Assembly: GCF_900129855.1 (NCBI RefSeq)
Contig: NZ_LT670819.1
Coordinates: 8,804,001-8,868,000, forward strand
Direction: 5' to 3'
Source: Streptomyces sp. 3214.6
GTDB lineage: Bacteria > Actinomycetota > Actinomycetes > Streptomycetales > Streptomycetaceae
Length of the DNA stretch: 64,000 bases
This document shows positions 9,147 to 17,657 of the stretch, piece by piece. The first letter of the stretch is position 1, and the number at the start of each line of letters is the position of its first letter. A program made the position numbers and the translations under genes. The notes under the pieces are model-generated. The model was not told the DNA's origin and searched no databases. It was given only the letters and a program-made list of their open reading frames with translations.

Positions 9147-9823
9147 GGGACACCCGTCTCCGCCGGGTACGCGTTCCACGGGTCCAGAACAGGCGCCCTG
9201 GCGGCTCGGGGCGGAAGAAGGATGCCCAAGTGCCATGAGCCACGGGGAGCGGTGTCGGGCTGCCGGGAACCGTCAGGCGTTCCGCGTCTCACGTTCTACC
9301 GGAACGTGTGGGGCGAACCGATTCCACGCAAGCGCTTCGACGGGCAGCTACGACTGGTGGAGTGCGGGGCCGATGGCATGCCGCGCGGCGAAGGCGGCGC
9401 CGGCGCGTGGGCCGAGGAGCCGGCGCTTCGGCCAGTGCCTTCCCGACCGGCCTTCCGTCATCCGCGTTCGGCGGCTGCATCCCTGTTCACCGGCGTGATG
9501 GGCAGGCGCGCGGTGGGCCGGGCCCGGCTGCCGGACACACCTGCGCGGTGGGAGGTCACACCACCATCCGCATGCCCGCACACCGAAACAATTCGAGCGA
9601 GCGATCGGTTCGGAACCACTGGAATCAGCCGTCGAACCGATTCCGCGACAAGGTTCGCAGCGGGGACCTCCACACCCTTGACAGCCCGTGAAGCCGGGAG
9701 CACCGTCTCCCCCCGAAACCTCTCTGCAATCTCGCCGCACACACGGCACCTCCAAGCGCTTCCGGATTGTCAGCGCCACCAACACGACCCGATCGGGTTG
9801 CGTCGGCACGGTAGGGAGATCGG
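9147..9823. other. Long regulatory gap before first arabinofuranosidase
   Basis: No gene is recognised in these 677 bp. The word CGAACCGATTCC occurs at 9316 and 9636. The second copy is the right arm of a 9-bp inverted repeat (ATCGGTTCG near 9603 and CGAACCGAT near 9635). An ACCCGATCGGGT palindrome lies near 9787. TTGACA near 9675 is a possible -35 box. These are candidate operators for the polysaccharide-enzyme cluster. Confidence 0.4.
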
Positions 9824-11419
9824 ATGGGAACCACACGTACGAGACGCCACCCGCTGGCCGGGCGCGGTGACGTGCGACGGTTACTCGCGGCGCTACGGCG
9901 CCGTGGCAGGCCGGACAACGTGCCGTACCGGGCACACGTCCCTGTGCCGGAGTGCTCGTCCGGCTCCCGTCGGAGAGTGTTCGCCCGTGCGGGGGCCGCG
10001 GCCGTGCTCGTGGTCGGCACGCTGGCCGGCACCACGGCCACGGCGGGTACGGCCCGTGCCGACACGTCCGGGCCGTGCGACATCTACGCGGCAGGCGGTA
10101 CACCCTGCGTGGCGGCGCACAGCACGACGCGAGCGCTGTACGCCTCGTACAACGGGCCGCTCTACCAGGTCCGGCGTGCCTCGGACAACACCACCCGGAA
10201 CGTCGGCGTCCTGAGCGCGGGCGGATACGCCGACGCCGCCGCCCAGGACTCGTTCTGCTCGGGGACCACCTGCCTCATCACGATCATCTACGACCAGTCC
10301 GGCCGCGGCAACAACCTCACCCAGGCGCCCGGGGGCGGTGCCGCCGGCGGCCCCGACAACCTCGCGAACGCGACCGCCGCGCCCACCACGGTGGGCGGCC
10401 ACAAGGCCTACGGCGTTTTCGTGGCGCCCGGCACGGGTTACCGCAACAACCACACCAGCGGCATCGCGACCGGGGACAACCCCGAGGGCATGTACGCGAT
10501 CTTCGACGGCACGCACTACAACGGCGGCTGCTGCTTCGACTACGGCAACGCCGAGACGGACAGCAACGACGACGGCAACGGCACCATGGAGGCCATCTAC
10601 TTCGGCAACATCAAGGTGTGGGGCTACGGCGCCGGACCCGGCCCGTGGATCATGGCCGACCTGGAGAACGGCCTGTTCTCCGGGGTGAACCAGCACTACA
10701 ACGCGAACGACCCGACCATCAACCACCGGTATACGACCGCCATCGTCAAGGGCGGCCCGAACCACTGGGCGATTCGTGGCGGCAACGCGCAGTCCGGCGG
10801 TCTGTCCACCTTCTACGACGGACCGCGTCCCAACGTCCCGGGCTACAACCCGATGCGGAAGCAGGGCGCCATCATCCTGGGCATCGGCGGCGACAACAGC
10901 AAGGGCGCCCAAGGCACCTTCTACGAGGGCGTGATGACCTCCGGCTACCCGTCGGACGCCACCGAGAACTCGGTCCAGGCCAATATCACCGCGGCCGGAT
11001 ACAGCAACTCCTCCGGCGGGACGAGCACCGGCGCGCTGCACGCGGTGGGCGCGGGCAAGTGCCTGGACGTGCCGAACTCGTCCACCACGGCCGGTGCGCA
11101 GCTGCAGATCTGGGACTGCAGCGGCGCCGCCAACCAGACCTGGACCCGCACGTCGTCGGGCCAGGTGACCGTCTACAGCGGCAGCAGCCAGATGTGCGTG
11201 GACGCTTACAACAACCAGACGTCCGCAGGCACCAAAGTGGTGACCTGGCCGTGCAACGGCGGTGCCAACCAGCAGTGGCAGCTGAACTCCGACGGCACCG
11301 TCACCGGCACCCAGTCCGGACTCTGCCTCGACGTCTCCGGCGCCTCCACCGCCAACGGCGCACTGGCCGAACTCTGGACGTGCAACGGTCAGTCCAACCA
11401 GCAATGGAGCCTCAGCTGA
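9824..11419 (+). CDS. Secreted GH54 alpha-L-arabinofuranosidase with CBM13
   Basis: A 531-residue protein. AGGGAG five bases before ATG 9824 supports the start. The long N-region (residues 1-78) holds RRRVFAR before a hydrophobic core, a possible Tat signal, with cleavage near ADTSG. GH54 covers about 83-396 (PCDIYAAGGTPCVAAHS, the vicinal Cys pair GGCCFDYGN at 236-237). In Aspergillus kawachii AbfB the nucleophile Glu221 and acid/base Asp297 are 76 apart; here Glu281 (ADLENG) and Asp357 (GGDNS) are also 76 apart. A C-terminal CBM13 lectin (about 405-531, QxW repeats) would bind xylan or galactose-type sugars. Codon 20 is TTA, so translation may need bldA tRNA. First of three GH54 paralogues. 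Confidence 0.9.
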   Translation: MGTTRTRRHPLAGRGDVRRLLAALRRRGRPDNVPYRAHVPVPECSSGSRRRVFARAGAAAVLVVGTLAGTTATAGTARADTSGPCDIYAAGGTPCVAAHSTTRALYASYNGPLYQVRRASDNTTRNVGVLSAGGYADAAAQDSFCSGTTCLITIIYDQSGRGNNLTQAPGGGAAGGPDNLANATAAPTTVGGHKAYGVFVAPGTGYRNNHTSGIATGDNPEGMYAIFDGTHYNGGCCFDYGNAETDSNDDGNGTMEAIYFGNIKVWGYGAGPGPWIMADLENGLFSGVNQHYNANDPTINHRYTTAIVKGGPNHWAIRGGNAQSGGLSTFYDGPRPNVPGYNPMRKQGAIILGIGGDNSKGAQGTFYEGVMTSGYPSDATENSVQANITAAGYSNSSGGTSTGALHAVGAGKCLDVPNSSTTAGAQLQIWDCSGAANQTWTRTSSGQVTVYSGSSQMCVDAYNNQTSAGTKVVTWPCNGGANQQWQLNSDGTVTGTQSGLCLDVSGASTANGALAELWTCNGQSNQQWSLS

Positions 11420-11549
11420 GACTGAGCGGCTCCGGCCGTGGCCGGCTCACCCCCGGCCACGGGCCGCCGCCACCGGATACAGGCCCCCCACCGCCGGATA
11501 CCGGCCGCCCCGCACCACAGGCCCTATGCGTCCCCACTGGAGGATCACG

Positions 11550-14000
11550 ATGTCCGGAGCCAGAGCGCTCCACGGCCTCTGGGCCGTCCCCTTGGCCCTG
11601 CTCGCCCTACTGGCCCAATGCCTGGCCACGACCGGGGCCGCGCACGCCGCACCCGCCGAGCGCCAGATCGCGGCCGCCGCCCTGTATGTGTCGCCGGGTG
11701 CGGCTCCCGGCGGGAACGGCACCGCCGAGCAGCCGTTCGCCACCATCGAGCAGGCGCAGCAGCCCGCGCACCGGCTCTCGGCCGACGCGGACGTCGTGGT
11801 CTACCTGGCCGGTGGCACCTACCGGCTGTCCAAGCCGCTGACCTTCGGCTCCGACGACGGCGGCCAGAACGGCCACACCATCACCTACCAGGCCATGGCC
11901 GGGCAGCAGCCGGTCGTGAGCGGTGCCCAGCAGCTCTCAGGTTGGCAGGTGCATGATCAGAACAGCAACATCTGGTCGGTCCACGTCGGCACCGGCGTGA
12001 ACACGCGTCAGTTGTACGTGAACGGCAAGCAGGCACCGCGGGCGGCGATCCAGGTGACCCGCTCCAGCTTCACCTTCACGCAGACCGGCCTGACCATCAC
12101 CGACTCCTCCCTCGACTACCTGGCCGGCCTCTCGGACCAGAAGCACATGGAAGTCGAGAGCATCAACTCCTTCACCGACCGCTACGCGCCGGTCCAGTCG
12201 ATCAGCGGCAGAACGATCACCATGCAGCAGCCCGCGTGGAACAACAACTCCTGGGGCTACGACACGATCAACGCGCCGTTCGCCGGCGGGACGATGTACC
12301 TCGAGAACAACTACGCGTTCCTCAAGCAGGCCGGACAGTGGTACCTCGACTCGTCCACCGGCGACCTCTACTACCGGGCTCAGCCCGGGCAGAACCCCAA
12401 CAGCCTCGACGTCCAACTGCCCCGGCTGCAGAGCCTGCTCGGCATCAGCGGCAGCTACGGTTCACCGGCGACCGGCCTGGGATTCACCGGCATCCGGTTC
12501 ACCGGGACCTCCTGGCTCGGCCCGAGCGGACCCGACGGCTACGCGGACCAGCAGAGCGGCGCGCACATCACCGGTGCCTACGCGATGCCCGCCAACTGGC
12601 TGAGCACCTGCAAGTCGGGGTGCACGCAGTTCGAGGCCACCCGCAACCACTGGGCACAGATGCCCGCGGCCGTCCAGGTCTCCGCCGCCACCGGCATCAC
12701 GTTCTCCGGCGACACGTTCTCCGAACTCGGGCAGGCCGGACTGGGTGTGGGCAACGACGGTGTCGCCACGGCCTCCGGCACCGGACTCGGCGCCAACGGC
12801 GTCACCGTCACCGGCAACACCTTCACCGACATCGCCGGCAGCGGCATCCAGGTCGGCGGCATCCAGCCGGACGCGCACCACCCCGGAAACCCGCAGATGA
12901 CCAACCAGAACATCACCATCAGCAACAACAAGGTCAGTGGGACGGGCACCGACTACAAGGAGACCGCGGGCATCCTGTCCACCTACGTCACCAACGCGAC
13001 GATCACCCACAACCAGTGCGACCACCTGCCCTACGACGGGATCGACATCGGCTGGGGCTGGGGGATGAACGACCCCGGCGGCAGCCAGGACTACGCCAAC
13101 CGGGGCACGTACAACTATCAGCCCGTCTACAGCACTCCCACGACGCTGAAGAACAACACCGTCTCCCACAACCTGGTCTTCGACACCAAGAACGCGATGT
13201 TCGACGGCGGCAGCATCTACAGCCTGTCCGCCATGCCCGGCTCGGTGATCTCCGAGAACTACATGTACGACAACAACCGCACCACCGCGCTGTACCTGGA
13301 CGAGGGCTCCCGGTACCTGAAGGTGTCCAACAACGTGGTGCAGGACGCCGGCAACTGGGCGCTCACCAACGCCAACGCGAACAACCACACCGACGACAGC
13401 ACCTTCTCCGGCAACTGGTACAACGGCGGCAACACGTACGTGGCCACCGGTCCTCCGCACAACAACGTCCTCACCGGCAACGTCCTGGTCAGCGGGACCA
13501 ACTGGCCTCAGGGCGCCAGGCAGGTCATCCAGCAGGCGGGCGTGCAGTCGTCGGGCGGCGGTGACGGCTTCCCCACCGGCTACCACCGGTTGGTGATCGG
13601 CAACAACGGTCTGTGCCTGGACGTGTACGGCAACTCCAGCAGCGCGGGCGCCGCGATCGACCAGTGGACCTGCAACGGGCAGAGCAACCAGCAGTTCGAG
13701 TTCGTGCCGGCCTCGGGCGGTTACGGGCAACTGCGGGCGCAGCACTCCGGGCAGGTCGTCGCGGTGGCGGGCGGCTCCACGACCGCAGGTACGCCCGACA
13801 TCGTGCAGCAGGCCCCGGACCAGGCGGCCGCGAGCCTGTGGCTGCCGGTACGGCAGACCGACGGCTCGTACTCCTTCCAGAACAAGAACAGCGGCCTGTG
13901 CCTCGACGTCCACGGCGGCGGCAGCAACCTCGGCCAGCAGCTCGACCAATGGCCCTGCAAGAACACGGCCGGCAGCAACCAGGCCTTCACCCCCCGCTGA
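11550..14000 (+). CDS. Secreted parallel beta-helix glycosidase (GH141-like) with CBM13
   Basis: An 816-residue protein. ATG 11550 follows GGAGG with six-base spacing and is preferred over ATG 11526. A signal peptide covers about residues 1-34. The mature part opens with YVSPGAAPGGNGTAEQPFATI, the hallmark of right-handed beta-helix enzymes, and many Asn-rich coils follow (SGNTFTDIAGSGIQVGG type). The layout fits GH141 (fucosidase or xylanase) or a related family such as GH120; I cannot separate these. A C-terminal CBM13 (about 675-816) is of the type shared with the gene at 19221 (GYHxLV...CLDVYGNS). A tandem GCCGCCACCGGATAC-like stretch precedes the gene. Confidence 0.75.
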   Translation: MSGARALHGLWAVPLALLALLAQCLATTGAAHAAPAERQIAAAALYVSPGAAPGGNGTAEQPFATIEQAQQPAHRLSADADVVVYLAGGTYRLSKPLTFGSDDGGQNGHTITYQAMAGQQPVVSGAQQLSGWQVHDQNSNIWSVHVGTGVNTRQLYVNGKQAPRAAIQVTRSSFTFTQTGLTITDSSLDYLAGLSDQKHMEVESINSFTDRYAPVQSISGRTITMQQPAWNNNSWGYDTINAPFAGGTMYLENNYAFLKQAGQWYLDSSTGDLYYRAQPGQNPNSLDVQLPRLQSLLGISGSYGSPATGLGFTGIRFTGTSWLGPSGPDGYADQQSGAHITGAYAMPANWLSTCKSGCTQFEATRNHWAQMPAAVQVSAATGITFSGDTFSELGQAGLGVGNDGVATASGTGLGANGVTVTGNTFTDIAGSGIQVGGIQPDAHHPGNPQMTNQNITISNNKVSGTGTDYKETAGILSTYVTNATITHNQCDHLPYDGIDIGWGWGMNDPGGSQDYANRGTYNYQPVYSTPTTLKNNTVSHNLVFDTKNAMFDGGSIYSLSAMPGSVISENYMYDNNRTTALYLDEGSRYLKVSNNVVQDAGNWALTNANANNHTDDSTFSGNWYNGGNTYVATGPPHNNVLTGNVLVSGTNWPQGARQVIQQAGVQSSGGGDGFPTGYHRLVIGNNGLCLDVYGNSSSAGAAIDQWTCNGQSNQQFEFVPASGGYGQLRAQHSGQVVAVAGGSTTAGTPDIVQQAPDQAAASLWLPVRQTDGSYSFQNKNSGLCLDVHGGGSNLGQQLDQWPCKNTAGSNQAFTPR

Positions 14001-14364
14001 CCGGCTCTCGTCCTCGTTCACCCCACCCACTGTCCCGCACCAGTGAGGAACGCTGATGAAGTACTCGTTACCCCCGCCGGCTGTAGGGCTCGGCAAAGAG
14101 CCCCGTCCGGATCTGGGACTCCAACGGCGGCGCCACCAGCACTGGAACGTCAGCTGAGGTGATCGGCGCGCAGCGCGCGCTCCTGCCCCCGGGCTGCTGA
14201 GGAGCACCGGTCGGGGCACCCGGAACGAACACCCGCGCCCGGCACGGCGGCCGTCGCCGGACGCGGGTTCCGGCGTGCCCTCGTGACGGTCTGACCAGGC
14301 AAAAACATGGGATGGATCGAATGTCGAGTCGTTCCGATTCTGCTATTGACAGGGTGCAGAGCCT
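14001..14364. other. Gap holding a decayed CBM13 repeat and promoter
   Basis: The left part carries an orphan lectin fragment (listed separately). The right end carries TTGACA (14346-14351), a plausible -35 box for the next gene, though no good -10 is visible at 17-bp spacing. Confidence 0.45.
14056..14157 (+). pseudogene. Orphan CBM13 repeat relic
   Basis: Positions 14106-14157 read like V-x-I-W-D-x-N-G-G-A then, after a frame slip, Q-H-W-N-V-S-stop, which is the end of a ricin-type QxW repeat. A 33-codon frame from ATG 14056 ends in QHWNVS. This is probably what remains of a deleted lectin-bearing gene between two intact ones. Confidence 0.5.
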
Positions 14365-15894
14365 GTGGAATCACTATGCGACATGGGATGTCTGAGGGTC
14401 TTCTGTGGATACGCCGTGGCCCGTCGGCCACGCTTATCGGCCGCCGTCGTAGGCGTCATGGCACTGCTCGCCCTGTCGCTGGTGACCGCTCCGACATGGT
14501 CGGCGTCGGCGACGGCCGCACCGCTGGTGAGCTCGGCGTCGGGGCGGTGTCTGGACGTCAAGGGCAATGTCGACACGCCGGGAACGACGCTGGAGATCTG
14601 GGACTGCAACGGCCAGGTCAATCAGGCGTTCGAGTTCACCGCGGCGGGTGAGCTCAGGACGATGAACGGCACCCGGTGCGTGGACGCCTACGACGACCGA
14701 ACGGCCCCGGGAGGCCCGGTGGTCATCCGGGCGTGCGACGGGCGGGCGACCCAGATGTGGCGACAGAACTCCGACGGGTCCGTCACCGGTGTCCGGTCCG
14801 GCTTCTGCCTGGACGTCAACGGAGCCGGCACGGCCAACGGCACCGCGGCCATCCTGTGGACCTGCAACGGCCGGAGCAACCAGAAGTGGACCACGACGTC
14901 GACACCACCGCCCCCGCCCCCGCCCAGCGGGTCGGGCCCGTGCGACATCTACGCCGCGGGCGGTACGCCGTGCGTGGCCGCGCACAGCACGGTGCGGGCG
15001 CTCCGCGGCTCTTACAACGGCGCCCTTTACCAGGTCAGGCGCGCCTCGGACAACGCCATCAGGGACATCGGCGTGCTGGCGCCGGGAGGTTTCGCCGACG
15101 CGGCGGCGCAGGACGCGTTCTGCGCGGGCACCTCCTGTGTGATCACGGTCGTCCGCGACCAGTCCGGACACGGCAACGACCTGTGGTACCAGGGCTCGGC
15201 CCAGGTCCCGGGATCGAGTCAGAGCAGCCCCGCGAAGGCGACCTCCGAGTCGCTGACCGCCGGGGGCACCAAGGCGTACTCGCTGTACATCAACCCCGGA
15301 AACAGCTACTGGCGCGACGGCCACCTGACGGGCGTGCCGACCGGTGCCGCGCCCGAAGGGGCGTACATGGTCACCAGCGGCACCCATGTCAACGCCGGCT
15401 GCTGCTTCGACTACGGCAACAGCGAGACGACCCGGAAGGCCGACGCCGCCGGGGCGATGGACGCGATCAACTTCGGTACCGAGTGCTGGTTCGGCGGCTG
15501 TTCGGGAAGCGGTCCCTGGGTGCAGGCCGATCTCGAATGGGGCCTGTACTCCGGCGGCAGCCAGTCCTGGAACACCAACCAGCGGGCGTTTCCGAACAAG
15601 TTCGTCACCGCGATGCTGAAGAACAACGGCACGTCGAGGTTCGCCCTCAAGGGTGGCAACGCCCAGTCAGGGGGCCTGACCACCCTGTGGGACGGCGGGC
15701 TTCCCGGCGGATACAGCCCCATGAAGAAGCAAGGGGCCATCGTCCTGGGCAGCGGCGGCGACTGCTGCAAGCCCGGCGGCGGCGCCAACCTGAGCGCCGG
15801 CACCTTCTACGAGGGAGCAATGGTCGCCGGCTACCCCTCCGACGCCACCGACAACGCGGTGCAGGCCAACATCACCGCCGCCGGCTATCGCTGA
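14365..15894 (+). CDS. Secreted GH54 alpha-L-arabinofuranosidase with N-terminal CBM13
   Basis: 509 residues from GTG 14365. ATG 14383 and GTG 14416 are alternatives, and the signal sequence fits GTG 14416 best (VARRPRLSAAVVGVMALLAL). The order is reversed relative to its paralogues: CBM13 (about 54-176), a proline linker (PPPPPPP), then GH54 (191-509) with PCDIYAAGG, the vicinal pair GCCFDYGN, Glu391 (ADLEWG) and Asp466 (GSGGD), which correspond to nucleophile and acid/base. It should release arabinose from arabinan, arabinoxylan or arabinogalactan. A TTA codon lies at 14434, inside the signal peptide. Confidence 0.88.
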   Translation: MESLCDMGCLRVFCGYAVARRPRLSAAVVGVMALLALSLVTAPTWSASATAAPLVSSASGRCLDVKGNVDTPGTTLEIWDCNGQVNQAFEFTAAGELRTMNGTRCVDAYDDRTAPGGPVVIRACDGRATQMWRQNSDGSVTGVRSGFCLDVNGAGTANGTAAILWTCNGRSNQKWTTTSTPPPPPPPSGSGPCDIYAAGGTPCVAAHSTVRALRGSYNGALYQVRRASDNAIRDIGVLAPGGFADAAAQDAFCAGTSCVITVVRDQSGHGNDLWYQGSAQVPGSSQSSPAKATSESLTAGGTKAYSLYINPGNSYWRDGHLTGVPTGAAPEGAYMVTSGTHVNAGCCFDYGNSETTRKADAAGAMDAINFGTECWFGGCSGSGPWVQADLEWGLYSGGSQSWNTNQRAFPNKFVTAMLKNNGTSRFALKGGNAQSGGLTTLWDGGLPGGYSPMKKQGAIVLGSGGDCCKPGGGANLSAGTFYEGAMVAGYPSDATDNAVQANITAAGYR

Positions 15895-15938
15895 ACTCAG
15901 AACTCAGCTTCTCAACTCGGCCCAGGAGTCGATGACGT

Positions 15939-17588
15939 ATGCCCAAGTCCACTGTGAGAGCCAGCCGCCTTCGGCCGCTGACCCCGCTGCTGTCCCTGCG
16001 CAGACCCCTGGCGCTCACCTGCTCGGCCGTGCTGCTCACCATCGCCGGCACCCTCCTCTCCCTCGGCACGGCGCCGCCCGCCGCCGCGCTCGGCAACGGG
16101 CTCGCGCCGACCCCGCAGATGGGCTTCAACGACTGGAACGCGTACGGCTGCAGCGTCTCCGAGTCGCTGATCAAATCCACCGCCCAGGCGATGCACACCA
16201 ACGGCATGCAGGCGGCGGGCTATTCGTACGTCAACATCGACGACTGCTGGATGACCCACAACCGCGACTCCGGCGGCCACCTGGTACCGGACCCGGCGAA
16301 GTTCCCCGACGGCATCAAGGGCACCGCGGACTACGTGCACTCGCTGGGCCTGAAGCTGGGGATCTACGAGGACGCCGGCACCGCGACCTGTGCGGGTTAT
16401 CCGGGCAGCCTCGGGCACGAGACCACGGACGCACGGTCGTTCGCGTCGTGGGACGTGGACTACCTGAAGTACGACAACTGCAACAACAACGGCGTGCCGG
16501 CGCGGACCCGGTACACCGCGATGCGTGACGCCCTGACGGCCACCGGCCGGCCGATCCTGTACAGCCTGTGCAACTGGGGCCAGGAGAACGTGTGGACCTG
16601 GGGCGCGGACGTGGGCAACAGCTGGCGCACCACCGGGGACATCAGCCCGAGCTTCTCCAGCATGCTGTCGATCTTCCACAGGAACGTCGGACTGGCCGCC
16701 TATGCCGGACCCGGCCACTGGAACGACCCGGACATGCTGGAGGTCGGAAACGGCTCGATGACGGCCACCGAGAGCCGCAGCGAGTTCAGTCTCTGGGCGG
16801 AGATGGCCGCGCCGCTGATCGCGGGCACCAACATCCCCTCGGCGAGCGCGGACACCCTGTCCACACTGACCAACTCCCGGGTGATCGCGGTCGACCAGGA
16901 CCCGCTCGGCAAACAGGGCACCATGGTGTCGTCCTCGGGCGGCCTGGACGTGCTGGCGAAGCCGCTGGCGGGCGGGGACGTGTCGGTGGCGCTGTTCAAC
17001 GAGACGGGCTCGACCGCGACCATCACCACCACCGCGGCCGCGATCGGGAAGACCGGGGCATCCGCCTACACCCTGACCGACCTGTGGTCGGGGGCGTCCT
17101 CGACCACATCGGGCACGATCAGCGCCCGGGTGCCGGCCCACGGCACCGTGATGTACCGGGTCGCCGGCGGTACCAGCGGCGGCGGCACCGGCGCGACCGG
17201 TGAGCTGCACGCGGTGGGCGCGGGCAAGTGCCTGGACGTACCGAACTCGACCACCACCGCCGGTACCCAGGTGGCGATCTGGGCCTGCAACGGCGGCGCC
17301 AACCAGACATGGACGCACTCCGCGTCCCACCAGCTCACCGTCTACTCCGGCAGCAGCCAGATGTGCCTGGACGCCTACAACAACCAGACCACGCCGGGGA
17401 CAAAGGTGGAGATCTGGAACTGCCACGGCCAGACCAACCAGCAGTGGACGCTGAACGCCGACGGCACGATCACGGGCGTCCAGTCCGCCCTGTGCCTCGG
17501 CGTCACCGGAGGGTCCACGGCTGACGGAGCCCTGGCCGAGCTGGAGACCTGCAACGGCAGCAGCGGTCAGCGGTGGACGCTGGGATGA
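15939..17588 (+). CDS. Secreted GH27 enzyme (alpha-galactosidase or beta-L-arabinopyranosidase) with CBM13
   Basis: 549 residues. Signal peptide about 1-50, then GH27: PQMGFNDWNAYGC, sugar-binding Asp pair YVNIDDCW (101-102), nucleophile Asp179 in YLKYDNC, and acid/base Asp234 in RTTGDI. A beta-sandwich follows, then a CBM13 from about 425 whose DNA is nearly identical to that of the gene at 9824. Most GH27 alpha-galactosidases read Y-S-D-A-G after the third strand; this one reads GIYEDAG (Glu144). Streptomyces avermitilis has a GH27 beta-L-arabinopyranosidase with CBM13 modules, so that activity is a serious alternative given the arabinose-centred neighbours. Confidence 0.88.
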   Translation: MPKSTVRASRLRPLTPLLSLRRPLALTCSAVLLTIAGTLLSLGTAPPAAALGNGLAPTPQMGFNDWNAYGCSVSESLIKSTAQAMHTNGMQAAGYSYVNIDDCWMTHNRDSGGHLVPDPAKFPDGIKGTADYVHSLGLKLGIYEDAGTATCAGYPGSLGHETTDARSFASWDVDYLKYDNCNNNGVPARTRYTAMRDALTATGRPILYSLCNWGQENVWTWGADVGNSWRTTGDISPSFSSMLSIFHRNVGLAAYAGPGHWNDPDMLEVGNGSMTATESRSEFSLWAEMAAPLIAGTNIPSASADTLSTLTNSRVIAVDQDPLGKQGTMVSSSGGLDVLAKPLAGGDVSVALFNETGSTATITTTAAAIGKTGASAYTLTDLWSGASSTTSGTISARVPAHGTVMYRVAGGTSGGGTGATGELHAVGAGKCLDVPNSTTTAGTQVAIWACNGGANQTWTHSASHQLTVYSGSSQMCLDAYNNQTTPGTKVEIWNCHGQTNQQWTLNADGTITGVQSALCLGVTGGSTADGALAELETCNGSSGQRWTLG

Positions 17589-17657
17589 CTCCCTCTCCCA
17601 CGGTCACCGGCAGCTTCAGTGCCGTAGCGCGACGGCACCGCGACAGAGGAGGTTTCC

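Noticed and set aside
9222..10214. Plus-strand open frame of about 330 codons overlapping the first GH54 gene in another frame
   Set aside because: No recognisable domain, and its 3' half lies out of frame inside a well-supported enzyme.
12462..14219. Long minus-strand open frame opposite the beta-helix gene
   Set aside because: Repetitive Val/Gly/Ala-rich composition, an artefact of codon bias antisense to a real gene.
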